Positions 1 to 5,621 of a stretch of 7,624 nt of DNA are shown in pieces; the first letter of the stretch is position 1; every line of letters begins with the position of its first letter. The translations under genes were made by a program, and so were the position numbers. The notes below the pieces were generated by a model. It saw nothing but the letters and a program-made list of their open reading frames with translations, ran no database searches and was not told the DNA's origin. Origin of the DNA: an uncultured Collinsella sp. (lineage in GTDB: Bacteria > Actinomycetota > Coriobacteriia > Coriobacteriales > Coriobacteriaceae); assembly GCA_900548565.1 (NCBI GenBank), contig URKV01000088.1:1-7624 (forward strand), read 5' to 3'.

Positions 1-46
1 TACACGCGTAAGATCGTCGGCAGCGTCAGATGTGTATAAGAGACAG
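1..46 (+). other. Illumina Nextera (Tn5) adapter left on contig end
   Basis: This is not genomic sequence. Positions 28-46 are exactly the 19-bp Tn5 mosaic end AGATGTGTATAAGAGACAG. Positions 14-27 are the Nextera read-1 arm TCGTCGGCAGCGTC. Positions 1-5 (TACAC) match the inner end of the P5 flow-cell arm. The eight bases between them, GCGTAAGA (6-13), sit where the i5 index belongs and match the i5 index I recall as S517. Genome starts at about position 47. Translating through this block gives the false peptide LSLIHI on the minus strand and MCIRD or MYKRQ on the plus strand. Confidence 0.98.
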
Positions 47-919
47 GCCCTCTTGCCAGAACATCGTCGTAAAACCCAGGTCGTCGGCATGGTCGAGCAC
101 CTGCTCGTACTCCTCACGCGTCACGGCGCGTGCCAGGTCGCCGCCCTGCTCGCGCATGAGCGCATTGGGCGTGTACTGGTTCATAACCGAGATCGGCACG
201 TCGCCCACCGTCTGCCACACCAGGTCCAGCACGCGACACGAATCGTCTGCATGCCCCGGAAGCACCAGGTGACGCACGATGATGCCACGCTTCATAAGCC
301 CGTCCTCGTCCACCAACTCTCCCCCGCGGCGCTCGATCTCGCGCGCCATCTGGGCCAGACCCGACACGGCCACACGCGGGTAATCCTTAATATGAGAAAG
401 CGACTGCGCAAGCGCCGCATCGGCATATTTAAAGTCGGTGAGCCACACATCAACCAGGTCGCCCAGCGCCGCCACGGCACTCGCGCGCTCGTAACCACTC
501 GTGTTGTAGACGATTGGGATAACCAGTCCGCGCGCCCGTGCCGCGGCAATCGCGGCAGGCAACAGGTGCGCATAGTGCGTCGCCGTCACCAAGTTAATGT
601 TGTTCGCACCCTGGTCCTGCAGTTCCAGCATAATCTCGACCAGGCGCTCAGGCGAAATCTCAAGGCCAAAATTGCCGGTCGAGATCTCGTGGTTCTGGCA
701 GTAGATACATTTGAGCGAGCAGCCGCTAAAGAAGATCGTGCCCGAACCGGCCTCGCCCGAGATAGGCGGCTCCTCCCACATATGAAGCGCGGCGCGGGCC
801 ACCTTGAGCGTGTCGTTAGCACCGCAGACGCCGTGCGCGCCCTCATCGCGCGCCGCACCGCAACGGCGCGGACACAAATGGCAGGCGGGCGAAAAAAGTT
901 CGGTCAACGACGTCGGCAT
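47..919 (-). CDS. Radical SAM protein, PflA/PflX-like (COG1313 type), 3' end missing
   Basis: The visible 291 residues resemble the uncharacterised radical-SAM family related to pyruvate formate-lyase activating enzymes (COG1313, PflX). The radical-SAM motif GCSLKCIYCQN supplies Cys67, Cys71 and Cys74 (Cx3Cx2C), which would bind the [4Fe-4S] cluster that cleaves S-adenosylmethionine. An N-terminal cysteine cluster CHLCPRRC (Cys13, 16, 20) plus Cys32 could hold a second metal or cluster, and it is typical of this family. Further family-like blocks are EEPPISG, NINLVTATH, IPIVYNTSGYE and MNQYTP. I chose the ATG at 919 because GGAG lies 9 nt upstream; the in-frame TTG at 934 has no ribosome-binding site. 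The reading frame continues to a stop at 26, but its last six codons are adapter, so the true C-terminus, probably a few to about 20 residues, is missing. The substrate is unknown. No pyruvate formate-lyase gene is visible nearby. The gene is divergent from the plus-strand block. Confidence 0.9.
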
Positions 920-1001
920 AAAACCATGCTCCAAAACAACGATTCAGCAGCTCAAACGTAAAGGGATCAACCCCACAGACGGCTCGAGCCCAAGGCGCCG
1001 T

Positions 1002-1031
1002 AATCGTCCGACACGATTTTTGTAATGTCAA
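1002..1031 (-). promoter_or_regulatory. Promoter with overlapping operator-like dyad for the radical-SAM gene
   Basis: On the minus strand a perfect -35 hexamer TTGACA occupies 1031-1026. A 17-nt spacer separates it from GACGAT at 1008-1003, a weak -10 with three of six consensus bases. A perfect inverted repeat AATCGT-N5-ACGATT (1002-1018) covers the downstream half of the spacer and the -10. A repressor bound there would block RNA polymerase. The predicted start of transcription near 996 gives a 5' leader of about 77 nt before the ATG at 919. The regulator is unknown. Confidence 0.45.
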
Positions 1032-1033
1032 GA

Positions 1034-1062
1034 CTGGAATCGATAAAGTGCCGCTTTATGAT
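1034..1062 (+). promoter_or_regulatory. Candidate promoter for the structured RNA
   Basis: TATGAT at 1057-1062 matches the -10 consensus at five of six positions. The best -35 at a 17-nt spacing is CTGGAA (1034-1039), with only three matches. Transcription would begin at about 1068-1070, just before the first hairpin of the candidate RNA. The weak -35 keeps this tentative. Confidence 0.35.
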
Positions 1063-1065
1063 GTA

Positions 1066-1213
1066 GGTATTCCGCCCCCCGCGGAGCAACTGGGTGAACC
1101 GTCGCGTTTATTTAGGGAGCCCACACAGTCGTACCTAGTACAGGTATCCTTCGTTGTTAAGGACGCTGGAACAGTCGATGAGGGCACCCACCTGTTTTAG
1201 GTGGGTTCATTTT
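1066..1213 (+). ncRNA. Candidate structured small RNA (possibly 6S RNA) or leader attenuator
   Basis: A run of about 145 nt with no reading frame lies between a -10-like hexamer and an intrinsic terminator. It can form a chain of local hairpins: TCCGC/GCGGA around a C5 loop (1071-1085), TACCT/AGGTA (1132-1146) and TCCTT/AAGGA (1147-1163), followed by the terminator stem (1186-1206). The distance to the next plus-strand gene is about 230 nt, which favours a free-standing RNA over a riboswitch. The size and the closing terminator would suit a short 6S RNA (ssrS), and the segment GGGAGCCCACAC (1115-1126) gives a weak impression of 6S. I cannot reconstruct the conserved 6S fold by eye, so the identity is a guess. 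An attenuator is the main alternative, because two upstream segments can pair with the terminator arms. Confidence 0.35.
1186..1213 (+). terminator. Intrinsic terminator of the structured RNA
   Basis: An 8-bp perfect stem ACCCACCT/AGGTGGGT (1186-1193 with 1199-1206) encloses the 5-nt loop GTTTT. It is followed on the plus strand by the T-rich run TCATTTT (1207-1213). The minus strand has no T run after the stem, so the terminator reads plus only. Confidence 0.75.
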
Positions 1214-1444
1214 CGTAACGTGGGGGGTGGTTTTCTTTTGCCGAAAATCACCATTACAGTCCGTATGGATCCCCGCCGGCATCCCGACAAGCCATCGACA
1301 ACATCCCAATATCTGGTAAGCGCGTGATTATCGCTGCGTGCAATTCCATGCACCCCCCTTGGTCGAGTATTATGGTTCGGCTATGCCCTTTGCGCATGGC
1401 GTTCTTCTGACCTTTCCCTTCGACGCTTGGCGGTTTTTAGATTC

Positions 1445-2644
1445 ATGGCTTCATCCCCGAGCTACATACCGTACCTATGCGTGGCAGCGGCGGCCTTTAT
1501 CACGACCTTCCTCGCGGTGCCCCTGGTCAAGCGCTTGGCAATTAAGCTCGATGCCGTCGACTATCCTTCTAAGCGCCGCATCAACACCAAGCCCATCCCG
1601 CGTTTGGGCGGAACGGCGGTGTTTTTGGGCCTGGTCGTCGCCTGCACTGTGCAAATCCTAGGCACCTGGTACCTAGGCTGGCCACCCGTCCTGGTGCCGC
1701 ACCCGCGCCTTCACATTAGCTATCCCATGCTGGCGCTCTCCTTTACCGTCATCTTTGCGACCGGCGCTATCGACGACGTCTTCCAGCTCACGCCCAAGCA
1801 AAAGCTGGCCGGACAAGTCCTCGCCGCGCTTATCGCCTGTATCGGCGGCCTAAAAATCGGCGTCATCGTCAACCCGTTTGCCCCCGGCGAGATCATGCTC
1901 GGATGGCTCGCCTACCCCATCACCGTGATCTATCTGGTGGCATTCACCAACATCATTAACCTCATCGACGGCCTCGACGGCTTGGCCACGGGCATCTGCG
2001 GCATCGCATCGTTCACCATGTTTTCGATGGCTGTTCTCTCGGGCCGCATCGACGCCGCCGCGCTCTCCATTGCGCTCTTTGGCGCCTGTCTGGCCTTTTT
2101 GCGCTACAACTTCAACCCCGCAAGCATCTTCTTGGGCGACTCGGGGTCGCTGCTTCTGGGCTTTGCGCTGGGCTCCATCTCGCTGCTCAACGTGAGCCGC
2201 ACCGCCGCACTCACCTCGCTTATCATCCCGCTCATCGTTGCCGGCGTGCCCATCATCGACACGTTTAGCGCCATTGTGCGCCGCAAGCGCGCCCACATTA
2301 GCATCGGGCAGGCCGACAAGGGCCACATCCACCACCGCCTGATCCAAGAAGGCTACAACCAAAAACAGGCCGTGCTGCTCATCTATGCCTGGTGCATCAT
2401 GCTTTCGGCCGGCGCCGCCGCCATCAATCAGGTCGAGGTCCCCATGCGCGTGCTCATCTTTACCGTGCTCGCCATTGGCTCGGCGGCCTTCGCCAAGCAC
2501 CTGCACCTGTTTGAGCCCGTGCTGCGCCACCATTACAACAAGCGCACGCACGAAGATGAGCTGGTCACTCCCGACGACCCCGCTTTTAAGCAGGAGGAGC
2601 AGGCAGCCGAGGAGCGCAAAGAAGAGCGCCACCACAAGCTCTAG
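1445..2644 (+). CDS. wecA: Polyprenyl-phosphate N-acetylhexosamine-1-phosphate transferase, WecA/TagO (MraY-like) family
   Basis: This 399-residue integral membrane enzyme belongs to the polyprenyl-phosphate phosphosugar transferase superfamily. Members move a sugar-1-phosphate, usually GlcNAc-1-phosphate from UDP-GlcNAc, onto undecaprenyl (or decaprenyl) phosphate at the cytoplasmic face. That begins wall teichoic acid, arabinogalactan-linker or other surface glycan synthesis. Family motifs in order are PRLGG (52-56), the Mg-binding pair Asp110-Asp111 in IDDVF, NIINLIDGLDGLA (169-181), FLGDSGS (229-235) and the histidine motif HIHHRL (294-299). The HIHHRL loop and the absence of MraY-specific sequence favour WecA/TagO over MraY. 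Many hydrophobic stretches fit about ten or eleven membrane spans. The last 35 residues form a charged cytoplasmic-type tail rich in Glu, Lys and His. I chose the ATG at 1445. The in-frame TTG at 1427 is an alternative, and neither has a strong ribosome-binding site. The gene lies 159 bp before trpS with no clear terminator between them. The exact sugar is unproven. Confidence 0.92.
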   Translation: MASSPSYIPYLCVAAAAFITTFLAVPLVKRLAIKLDAVDYPSKRRINTKPIPRLGGTAVFLGLVVACTVQILGTWYLGWPPVLVPHPRLHISYPMLALSFTVIFATGAIDDVFQLTPKQKLAGQVLAALIACIGGLKIGVIVNPFAPGEIMLGWLAYPITVIYLVAFTNIINLIDGLDGLATGICGIASFTMFSMAVLSGRIDAAALSIALFGACLAFLRYNFNPASIFLGDSGSLLLGFALGSISLLNVSRTAALTSLIIPLIVAGVPIIDTFSAIVRRKRAHISIGQADKGHIHHRLIQEGYNQKQAVLLIYAWCIMLSAGAAAINQVEVPMRVLIFTVLAIGSAAFAKHLHLFEPVLRHHYNKRTHEDELVTPDDPAFKQEEQAAEERKEERHHKL

Positions 2645-2766
2645 GGCAAGCTGCCGAGGATGTGCCAAGGCGTTGGTAGCCGTTCGCGCAAACGCCGCGG
2701 CGGACTTGAAAGCCGGCCCCTGGCAGTCCCTCACCCACTCACGCCCACCCATCTCAATAAACACGC

Positions 2767-2798
2767 TATCATCAAAACCTGCGAACGAACGTTAGGAG
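2767..2798 (+). promoter_or_regulatory. trpS start region: possible -10 and strong ribosome-binding site
   Basis: AGGAG at 2794-2798 lies 5 nt before the ATG at 2804 and fixes the trpS start. TATCAT at 2767-2772 could be a -10, but no -35 sits at a suitable distance. The gap after the wecA-like stop shows no hairpin with a T run, so read-through from the upstream gene is equally possible. I saw no T-box motif before trpS. Confidence 0.4.
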
Positions 2799-2803
2799 CA
2801 ATC

Positions 2804-3853
2804 ATGCCAAACGAGAACAGCTACGAAGTCGCGCTGCAAAAGAGCAACGCCATTCGCGAGGGCCTGGCCAAGACGCCCGAGAAGTTCACCATGCTTACCG
2901 GCGACCGCCCCACCGGCCGTCTGCACCTGGGTCACTACTTTGGCACCCTCAAGGGCCGCGTGGAGCTGCAGAACATGGGCGCCAGGACCAACGTACTCAT
3001 CGCCGACTACCAGGTCATCACCGACCGCGACACCACCGAGCACATCCAGGACAACGTGTACAACATGGTCATGGACTACCTTGCCTGCGGCATCGACCCC
3101 GACAAGACCATGATCTACGCGCACTCCGCCGTGCCCGCCGCCAACCAGCTCATGCTGCCGTTCCTGTCGCTGGTGTCCGAGGCCGAGCTGGCGCGCAACC
3201 CCACGGTCAAGGCCGAGATGGAGGCCTCGGGGCACGAGCTCACCGGCCTTCTGCTCACCTACCCGGTGCACCAGGCCTGCGACATCCTGTTCTGCAAGGG
3301 CAATGTGGTGCCCGTCGGCCGCGACCAGCTGCCGCACATCGAGCTCACCCGCACCATCGCCCGCCGCTTTAACAACCGCTACGGCAAGGTGTTCCCCGAG
3401 GTCGACGCGCTGCTGTCCGAAACCCCGCTGCTGCCCGGCCTGGACGGTCGCAAGATGAGCAAGAGCTACGGCAACGCCATCAACATCTCGATGACCGCCG
3501 AGGAGACGGCCAAGCGCATCAAGAAGAGCCAGACCGACTCCGAGCGCATGATCACGTTCGATCCCGAGAACCGCCCCGGCGTGTCCGGCCTGCTTTCGAC
3601 GGCCGCCATCTGCACCGGTCGCTCCGAGGTCGAGATTGCCGAGGAGATTGGCATGGGCGGCTCCGGCCAGCTCAAGAAGTACGTGACCGAGGCCGTCAAC
3701 GAGTACTTCGCACCGATCCGCGAGCGTCGCCAGCGCTACGAGAACGATCTGGACTATGTGAAGGACGTCCTGCACGAGGGCAACCGTCGCGCCAACGAGA
3801 TCGCCGATCAGACCCTGGCAGAGGTTCAGGACGCCATGGGCATGGTGTACTAG
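2804..3853 (+). CDS. trpS: Tryptophanyl-tRNA synthetase
   Basis: This 349-residue class I aminoacyl-tRNA synthetase joins tryptophan to tRNA-Trp in the cytoplasm using ATP. The HIGH signature is HLGH (41-44) within RPTGRLHLGHYFGTL. The second ATP-binding signature is a perfect KMSKS (217-221). The block VGRDQLPHIELTR (171-183) and the insertion between the two signatures fit TrpRS rather than the related TyrRS. Length is normal for bacterial TrpRS (about 330-350) and the protein looks complete and intact. Codons end strongly in C or G, more so than in the flanking genes, as expected for a highly expressed gene. The start is supported by AGGAG 5 nt upstream; the frame extends further upstream but that part is non-homologous-looking leader. 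The gene is followed by a rho-independent terminator at 3889-3915. Confidence 0.97.
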   Translation: MPNENSYEVALQKSNAIREGLAKTPEKFTMLTGDRPTGRLHLGHYFGTLKGRVELQNMGARTNVLIADYQVITDRDTTEHIQDNVYNMVMDYLACGIDPDKTMIYAHSAVPAANQLMLPFLSLVSEAELARNPTVKAEMEASGHELTGLLLTYPVHQACDILFCKGNVVPVGRDQLPHIELTRTIARRFNNRYGKVFPEVDALLSETPLLPGLDGRKMSKSYGNAINISMTAEETAKRIKKSQTDSERMITFDPENRPGVSGLLSTAAICTGRSEVEIAEEIGMGGSGQLKKYVTEAVNEYFAPIRERRQRYENDLDYVKDVLHEGNRRANEIADQTLAEVQDAMGMVY

Positions 3854-3886
3854 ACCGATTTGCTGGCTTGAGCTTTCGATTGCTTT

Positions 3887-3915
3887 AGGGCGGGCGCTAC
3901 GACGTCCGCCTTTTT
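3887..3915 (+). terminator. Intrinsic terminator of trpS
   Basis: The stem GGCGGGCG/CGTCCGCC (3889-3896 with 3903-3910; seven Watson-Crick pairs and one G-T) encloses the 6-nt loop CTACGA. It is followed directly by TTTTT (3911-3915). It lies 33 nt after the trpS stop. Confidence 0.85.
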
Positions 3916-3939
3916 CGGAGCCGGACTGCTTCGGCTCCG
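3916..3939. repeat. Perfect inverted repeat after the trpS terminator
   Basis: CGGAGCCG (3916-3923) and CGGCTCCG (3932-3939) are exact reverse complements with the 8-nt loop GACTGCTT. It begins at the last base after the trpS terminator T run. No T run follows on either strand, so it is not a terminator by itself. It may stabilise the 3' end of the trpS transcript or be a second block. Confidence 0.5.
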
Positions 3940-3963
3940 CCCATTGCACTCCCCCGATAAACA

Positions 3964-4005
3964 GGAACGGGCCCGCCGGCAGTCAGTTGCCGGCGGGCCC
4001 GTTCC
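3964..4005 (-). terminator. Long GC-rich hairpin, possible minus-strand terminator
   Basis: An 18-bp perfect stem (3964-3981 with 3988-4005) encloses the 6-nt loop GTCAGT. Its core is GGGCCCGCCGGC and its ends are GGAAC/GTTCC. Reading on the minus strand, the stem is followed by TGTTTAT, a modest T-rich run; on the plus strand it is followed by CCGAAG. It could therefore stop transcripts coming from the MGMT-family gene at 4247-4567 that pass the palindrome at 4192-4228. It could also act as a general block between convergent units. The direction is an inference. Confidence 0.5.
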
Positions 4006-4121
4006 CGAAGTACACCGTTGAATCGCACAGAGGGGAGGAATGCGAATCAAACTCAACAGGGCAGGCTTTTTCATCGCCTATTGCCTGCTCCGTTGCTGAA
4101 TACAATATAGTTCACCGTGGT

Positions 4122-4190
4122 TTACTTTGCAGCATCAATATTCGCCGCCATAGCTTCTCCATAAGTTAGCCCCGGTAAACCTGCAACAGA
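4122..4190 (-). pseudogene. Possible 3' remnant of a HicB-like gene
   Basis: The minus-strand frame ending at TAA (4124-4122) encodes a protein-like tail with LPGLTYGEAMAANIDAAK before the stop. The pattern LPGLTYGE followed by an alanine-rich helix resembles the C-terminal half of HicB-type antitoxin domains, which often read LPGC-x-TYGET-x-EEAL-x-N. About two or three residues seem to be missing. The similarity stops at 4190, one base before the palindrome at 4192-4228, and no start or upstream domain is visible. This suggests a gene tail left after deletion or insertion at that point. With only 22 residues, chance is a real alternative. No HicA-like toxin is visible. Confidence 0.2.
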
Positions 4191-4191
4191 A

Positions 4192-4228
4192 AACCACCAC
4201 AAAGGGGACAGGCACCTTTGTGGTGGTT
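4192..4228. repeat. Dispersed REP-like palindrome, copy 1 (terminator-like for the MGMT-family gene)
   Basis: The 14-bp perfect arms AACCACCACAAAGG and CCTTTGTGGTGGTT enclose the 9-nt loop GGACAGGCA. On the minus strand the stem is followed by TTTTCTGTT, counting the two T's that close the arm. The element starts 18 nt after the stop of the minus-strand MGMT-family gene. Copies 1-3 have the loop in the same orientation and copy 4 is reversed. Confidence 0.85.
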
Positions 4229-4246
4229 CTGGCCATGGCAGAGCTG

Positions 4247-4567
4247 TTAGAGTCCGGCAGGCCAACGACAGACGGCCAGGTCGACGTGCATGTCGTCCTT
4301 AAACGCCACACCCTCCCCTAGCAAAAGCTCACGTTGAGCATCGGGACCGCCAAAAGCAAAACCCTCGCATATGCGCCCGTCGGCAAACACCACGCGGTGA
4401 CAGGGAATCTCGCCGGGGCGCGGATTGCTATGCAGGGCATACCCCACATACCGCGCACTTCGTGGTCGACCGGCAAGCAGCGCCACCTGACCATACGTGG
4501 CGACCATCCCCTCGGGGATCTGCTCGACCACCTCGTACACCCGTTCAAAAAAGCCCTCAGACGCCAT
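4247..4567 (-). CDS. Short MGMT-family protein (alkyltransferase-like, active-site Cys retained)
   Basis: This 106-residue protein consists only of the C-terminal DNA-binding/active-site domain of O6-alkylguanine-DNA alkyltransferases. It carries TYGQVA (24-29), the arginine-finger region SARYVG (Arg39), the signature PCHRV with Cys56, and EGFAFGG after it. Full alkyltransferases are about 150-180 residues, with an extra N-terminal domain that is absent here. Typical short alkyltransferase-like (ATL) proteins have Trp in place of the Cys and cannot remove the alkyl group. This one keeps the Cys, so it may be a minimal repair enzyme or an ATL-like damage-recognition protein. The ATG at 4567 is supported by AAGGGAG 6 nt upstream. 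The longer frame to 4621 runs through the palindrome (false start MPVPFAVV). It lies downstream of degV with palindrome copy 2 between them. No signal or membrane segment is seen. Confidence 0.9.
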   Translation of the reverse strand: MASEGFFERVYEVVEQIPEGMVATYGQVALLAGRPRSARYVGYALHSNPRPGEIPCHRVVFADGRICEGFAFGGPDAQRELLLGEGVAFKDDMHVDLAVCRWPAGL

Positions 4568-4593
4568 TGCTCGCTCCCTTCCACCCGGAAAAG

Positions 4594-4638
4594 CATAAAC
4601 CACCGCAAAGGGGACAGGCACCTTTGTGGTGGTTTATG
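4594..4638. repeat. Dispersed REP-like palindrome, copy 2 (terminator-like for degV)
   Basis: This is the longest copy. The 18-bp arms CATAAACCACCGCAAAGG and CCTTTGTGGTGGTTTATG pair fully except for one G-T wobble (4605 with 4627) and enclose the loop GGACAGGCA. It lies 9 nt after the degV stop and, on the minus strand, is followed by CTTTT. It also sits 26 nt upstream of the MGMT-family start, so it probably separates the two transcripts. Confidence 0.87.
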
Positions 4639-4647
4639 GCAGGTCAG

Positions 4648-5502
4648 TTAGTTGGCGGGCTGGAAGAAGGCTACGGCTACGGCGCCAGGGCCTACGTGGG
4701 TACCGATGGTGGCGCCGATGGTGTGAACGGGCAACTCGCCCTCGGTATGGCCAGCCCAAAGTGCCGCGCTGTCCTCGATATACTTCTTGAGCACCGCATC
4801 CGAAAGGCCCGTATAGCCGAGCGCCAGCGGCATGGAAAAGTCGATGCCGCCCGCCTTTTCGACCTTTTGGTTCAGCAGGTTGCGGCCGTTCTTGGAACCG
4901 CGCGCCTTGCCCAGCTGCACGATCAGACCGTCCTCGACAGCCACCACGGGCTTTACGTTGAGCAGCGTGCCCACGGCGCCGGCCGCAGCAGACAGACGAC
5001 CGCCGCGCACCAGGTACTCCAGCGTCTCGAGCAGGCCGATGACGACCACGCGGTCACGGACGGCCTCGACGGCCGCCGCGATCTGGGCCGCACTACGGCC
5101 CTCGTTCACCAGGCGCAGGGCATACTCGACCAGGACACGCTCGCCCAGAGTGACGTTATTGCTATCCACCACGTACACGTCGCCGCCCGGCGCCTCGGCA
5201 AGTGCGGCACGGGCACTCTGATTTGTACCCGAAAGCTTAGCGCCCACGGTAATAATCACGGCCTCGTCGCCGGCCTCACGCGCCTCGGCGATGGCCTGCG
5301 AAAACGCGTACGGGTTGACCTGGCCGGTCTTGGGCAGCTCATCGCGCTCCACGAGCATCTCGTAAAAGCGCTGGTGATCGATGTCGATGCCATCCATGTA
5401 CACATCGGTGCCAAAGGTGACGGACAGCGGCAAAACGGCCAGTGCTGGGTGCTCGGCCGGCGACATATCGCTTGCGGAATCGGTAATAATGCGGACGGAC
5501 AT
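4648..5502 (-). CDS. DegV family (fatty-acid-binding) protein
   Basis: This 284-residue cytoplasmic protein has the full DegV fold. DegV/FakB proteins bind a long-chain fatty acid. In Firmicutes, FakB presents it to the kinase FakA for phosphorylation and entry into phospholipid synthesis. Visible motifs in order are ITDSASD (6-12), PKTGQVNP (57-64, where relatives usually read TSQPSP), LSGTNQSA (90-97), VVDSNNV (111-117), YLVRGGRLS followed by LLNVKPVV (163-187), and GTHVGPGAVAVAFF (267-280). Length is typical of the family. The ATG at 5502 is chosen because AAAGGA lies 6 nt upstream; the longer frame to 5607 has no such site and no family sequence. It is 119 bp downstream of marR on the same strand with no terminator between, so the two may form an operon. 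No FakA is visible in the window, so the partner is unknown. Confidence 0.93.
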   Translation of the reverse strand: MSVRIITDSASDMSPAEHPALAVLPLSVTFGTDVYMDGIDIDHQRFYEMLVERDELPKTGQVNPYAFSQAIAEAREAGDEAVIITVGAKLSGTNQSARAALAEAPGGDVYVVDSNNVTLGERVLVEYALRLVNEGRSAAQIAAAVEAVRDRVVVIGLLETLEYLVRGGRLSAAAGAVGTLLNVKPVVAVEDGLIVQLGKARGSKNGRNLLNQKVEKAGGIDFSMPLALGYTGLSDAVLKKYIEDSAALWAGHTEGELPVHTIGATIGTHVGPGAVAVAFFQPAN

Positions 5503-5621
5503 AGCGAATCCTTTCTTGCGCAGGTCCCGCGCAGGGAATTTTGACAGCAAGGCCCCGGCACGGTATACGCGCTCAAACGGGACTATGCAGTTGTTAATGG
5601 GAAGCAAATACCTTGGCGGCC

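Larger units (their letters stand above)
920..1444. other. Divergent intergenic region between radical-SAM and wecA-like genes
   Basis: This 525-bp gap has no convincing protein gene. On the minus strand it holds a promoter with an overlapping dyad (1002-1031), and a perfect 10-bp palindrome GGCTCGAGCC at 981-990 in the radical-SAM 5' leader. On the plus strand it holds a candidate -10, a structured RNA and its terminator (1034-1213). From 1214 to 1444 I see little. There is a possible -10 hexamer TATTAT at 1368-1373 that could serve the wecA-like gene, but no good -35 is correctly spaced. There is also a short dyad GTGCA/TGCAC at 1338-1353. Confidence 0.6.
3854..4246. other. Intergenic region between convergent trpS and MGMT-family genes
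   Basis: This 393-bp gap holds three hairpins in its first 150 bp (3889-3910, 3916-3939, 3964-4005). A less GC-rich stretch from about 4010 to 4190 follows, which looks like eroded sequence rather than a working gene. It includes a possible gene remnant on the minus strand (4122-4190). The first copy of the dispersed palindrome (4192-4228) comes last. A 19-codon frame starts at an ATG at 4040, directly against a purine-rich AGGGGAGGA, but I do not consider it a gene. Confidence 0.6.

Noticed and set aside
32..961. 309-residue open frame on the plus strand opposite the radical-SAM gene
   Set aside because: It starts in adapter sequence (MYKRQ) and is the antisense shadow of a gene with clear family motifs. 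Long antisense frames are common at this GC content.
1091..1206. T-box riboswitch, from GGGTGAACC and the downstream terminator
   Set aside because: The T-box core is imperfect, there is no stem I or specifier region and the downstream gene is not amino-acid related. trpS has no such leader.
1850..3949. Long minus-strand frames of 304 and 385 residues opposite wecA and trpS
   Set aside because: Compositionally odd (rich in Gly, His, Val and Asp), no recognisable motifs, and fully antisense to intact conserved genes.
4040..4099. 19-codon small ORF with purine-rich sequence in front of ATG
   Set aside because: The AGGGGAGGA abuts the ATG with almost no spacing, the peptide shows no recognised feature and the surrounding region looks eroded.
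4568..4621. N-terminal extension MPVPFAVV of the MGMT-family protein
   Set aside because: These codons are the translated palindrome. The ATG at 4567 has a good ribosome-binding site.
5518..5535. Direct repeat GCGCAGG, spaced by 4 bp, before degV
   Set aside because: It is short and GC-rich, and overlaps the leader near the ribosome-binding site. At this GC content chance is likely, and no partner element was seen.
4462..5544. 360-residue plus-strand frame opposite degV and part of the MGMT gene
   Set aside because: It crosses a palindrome and antisense regions of two real genes and shows no domain-like sequence.
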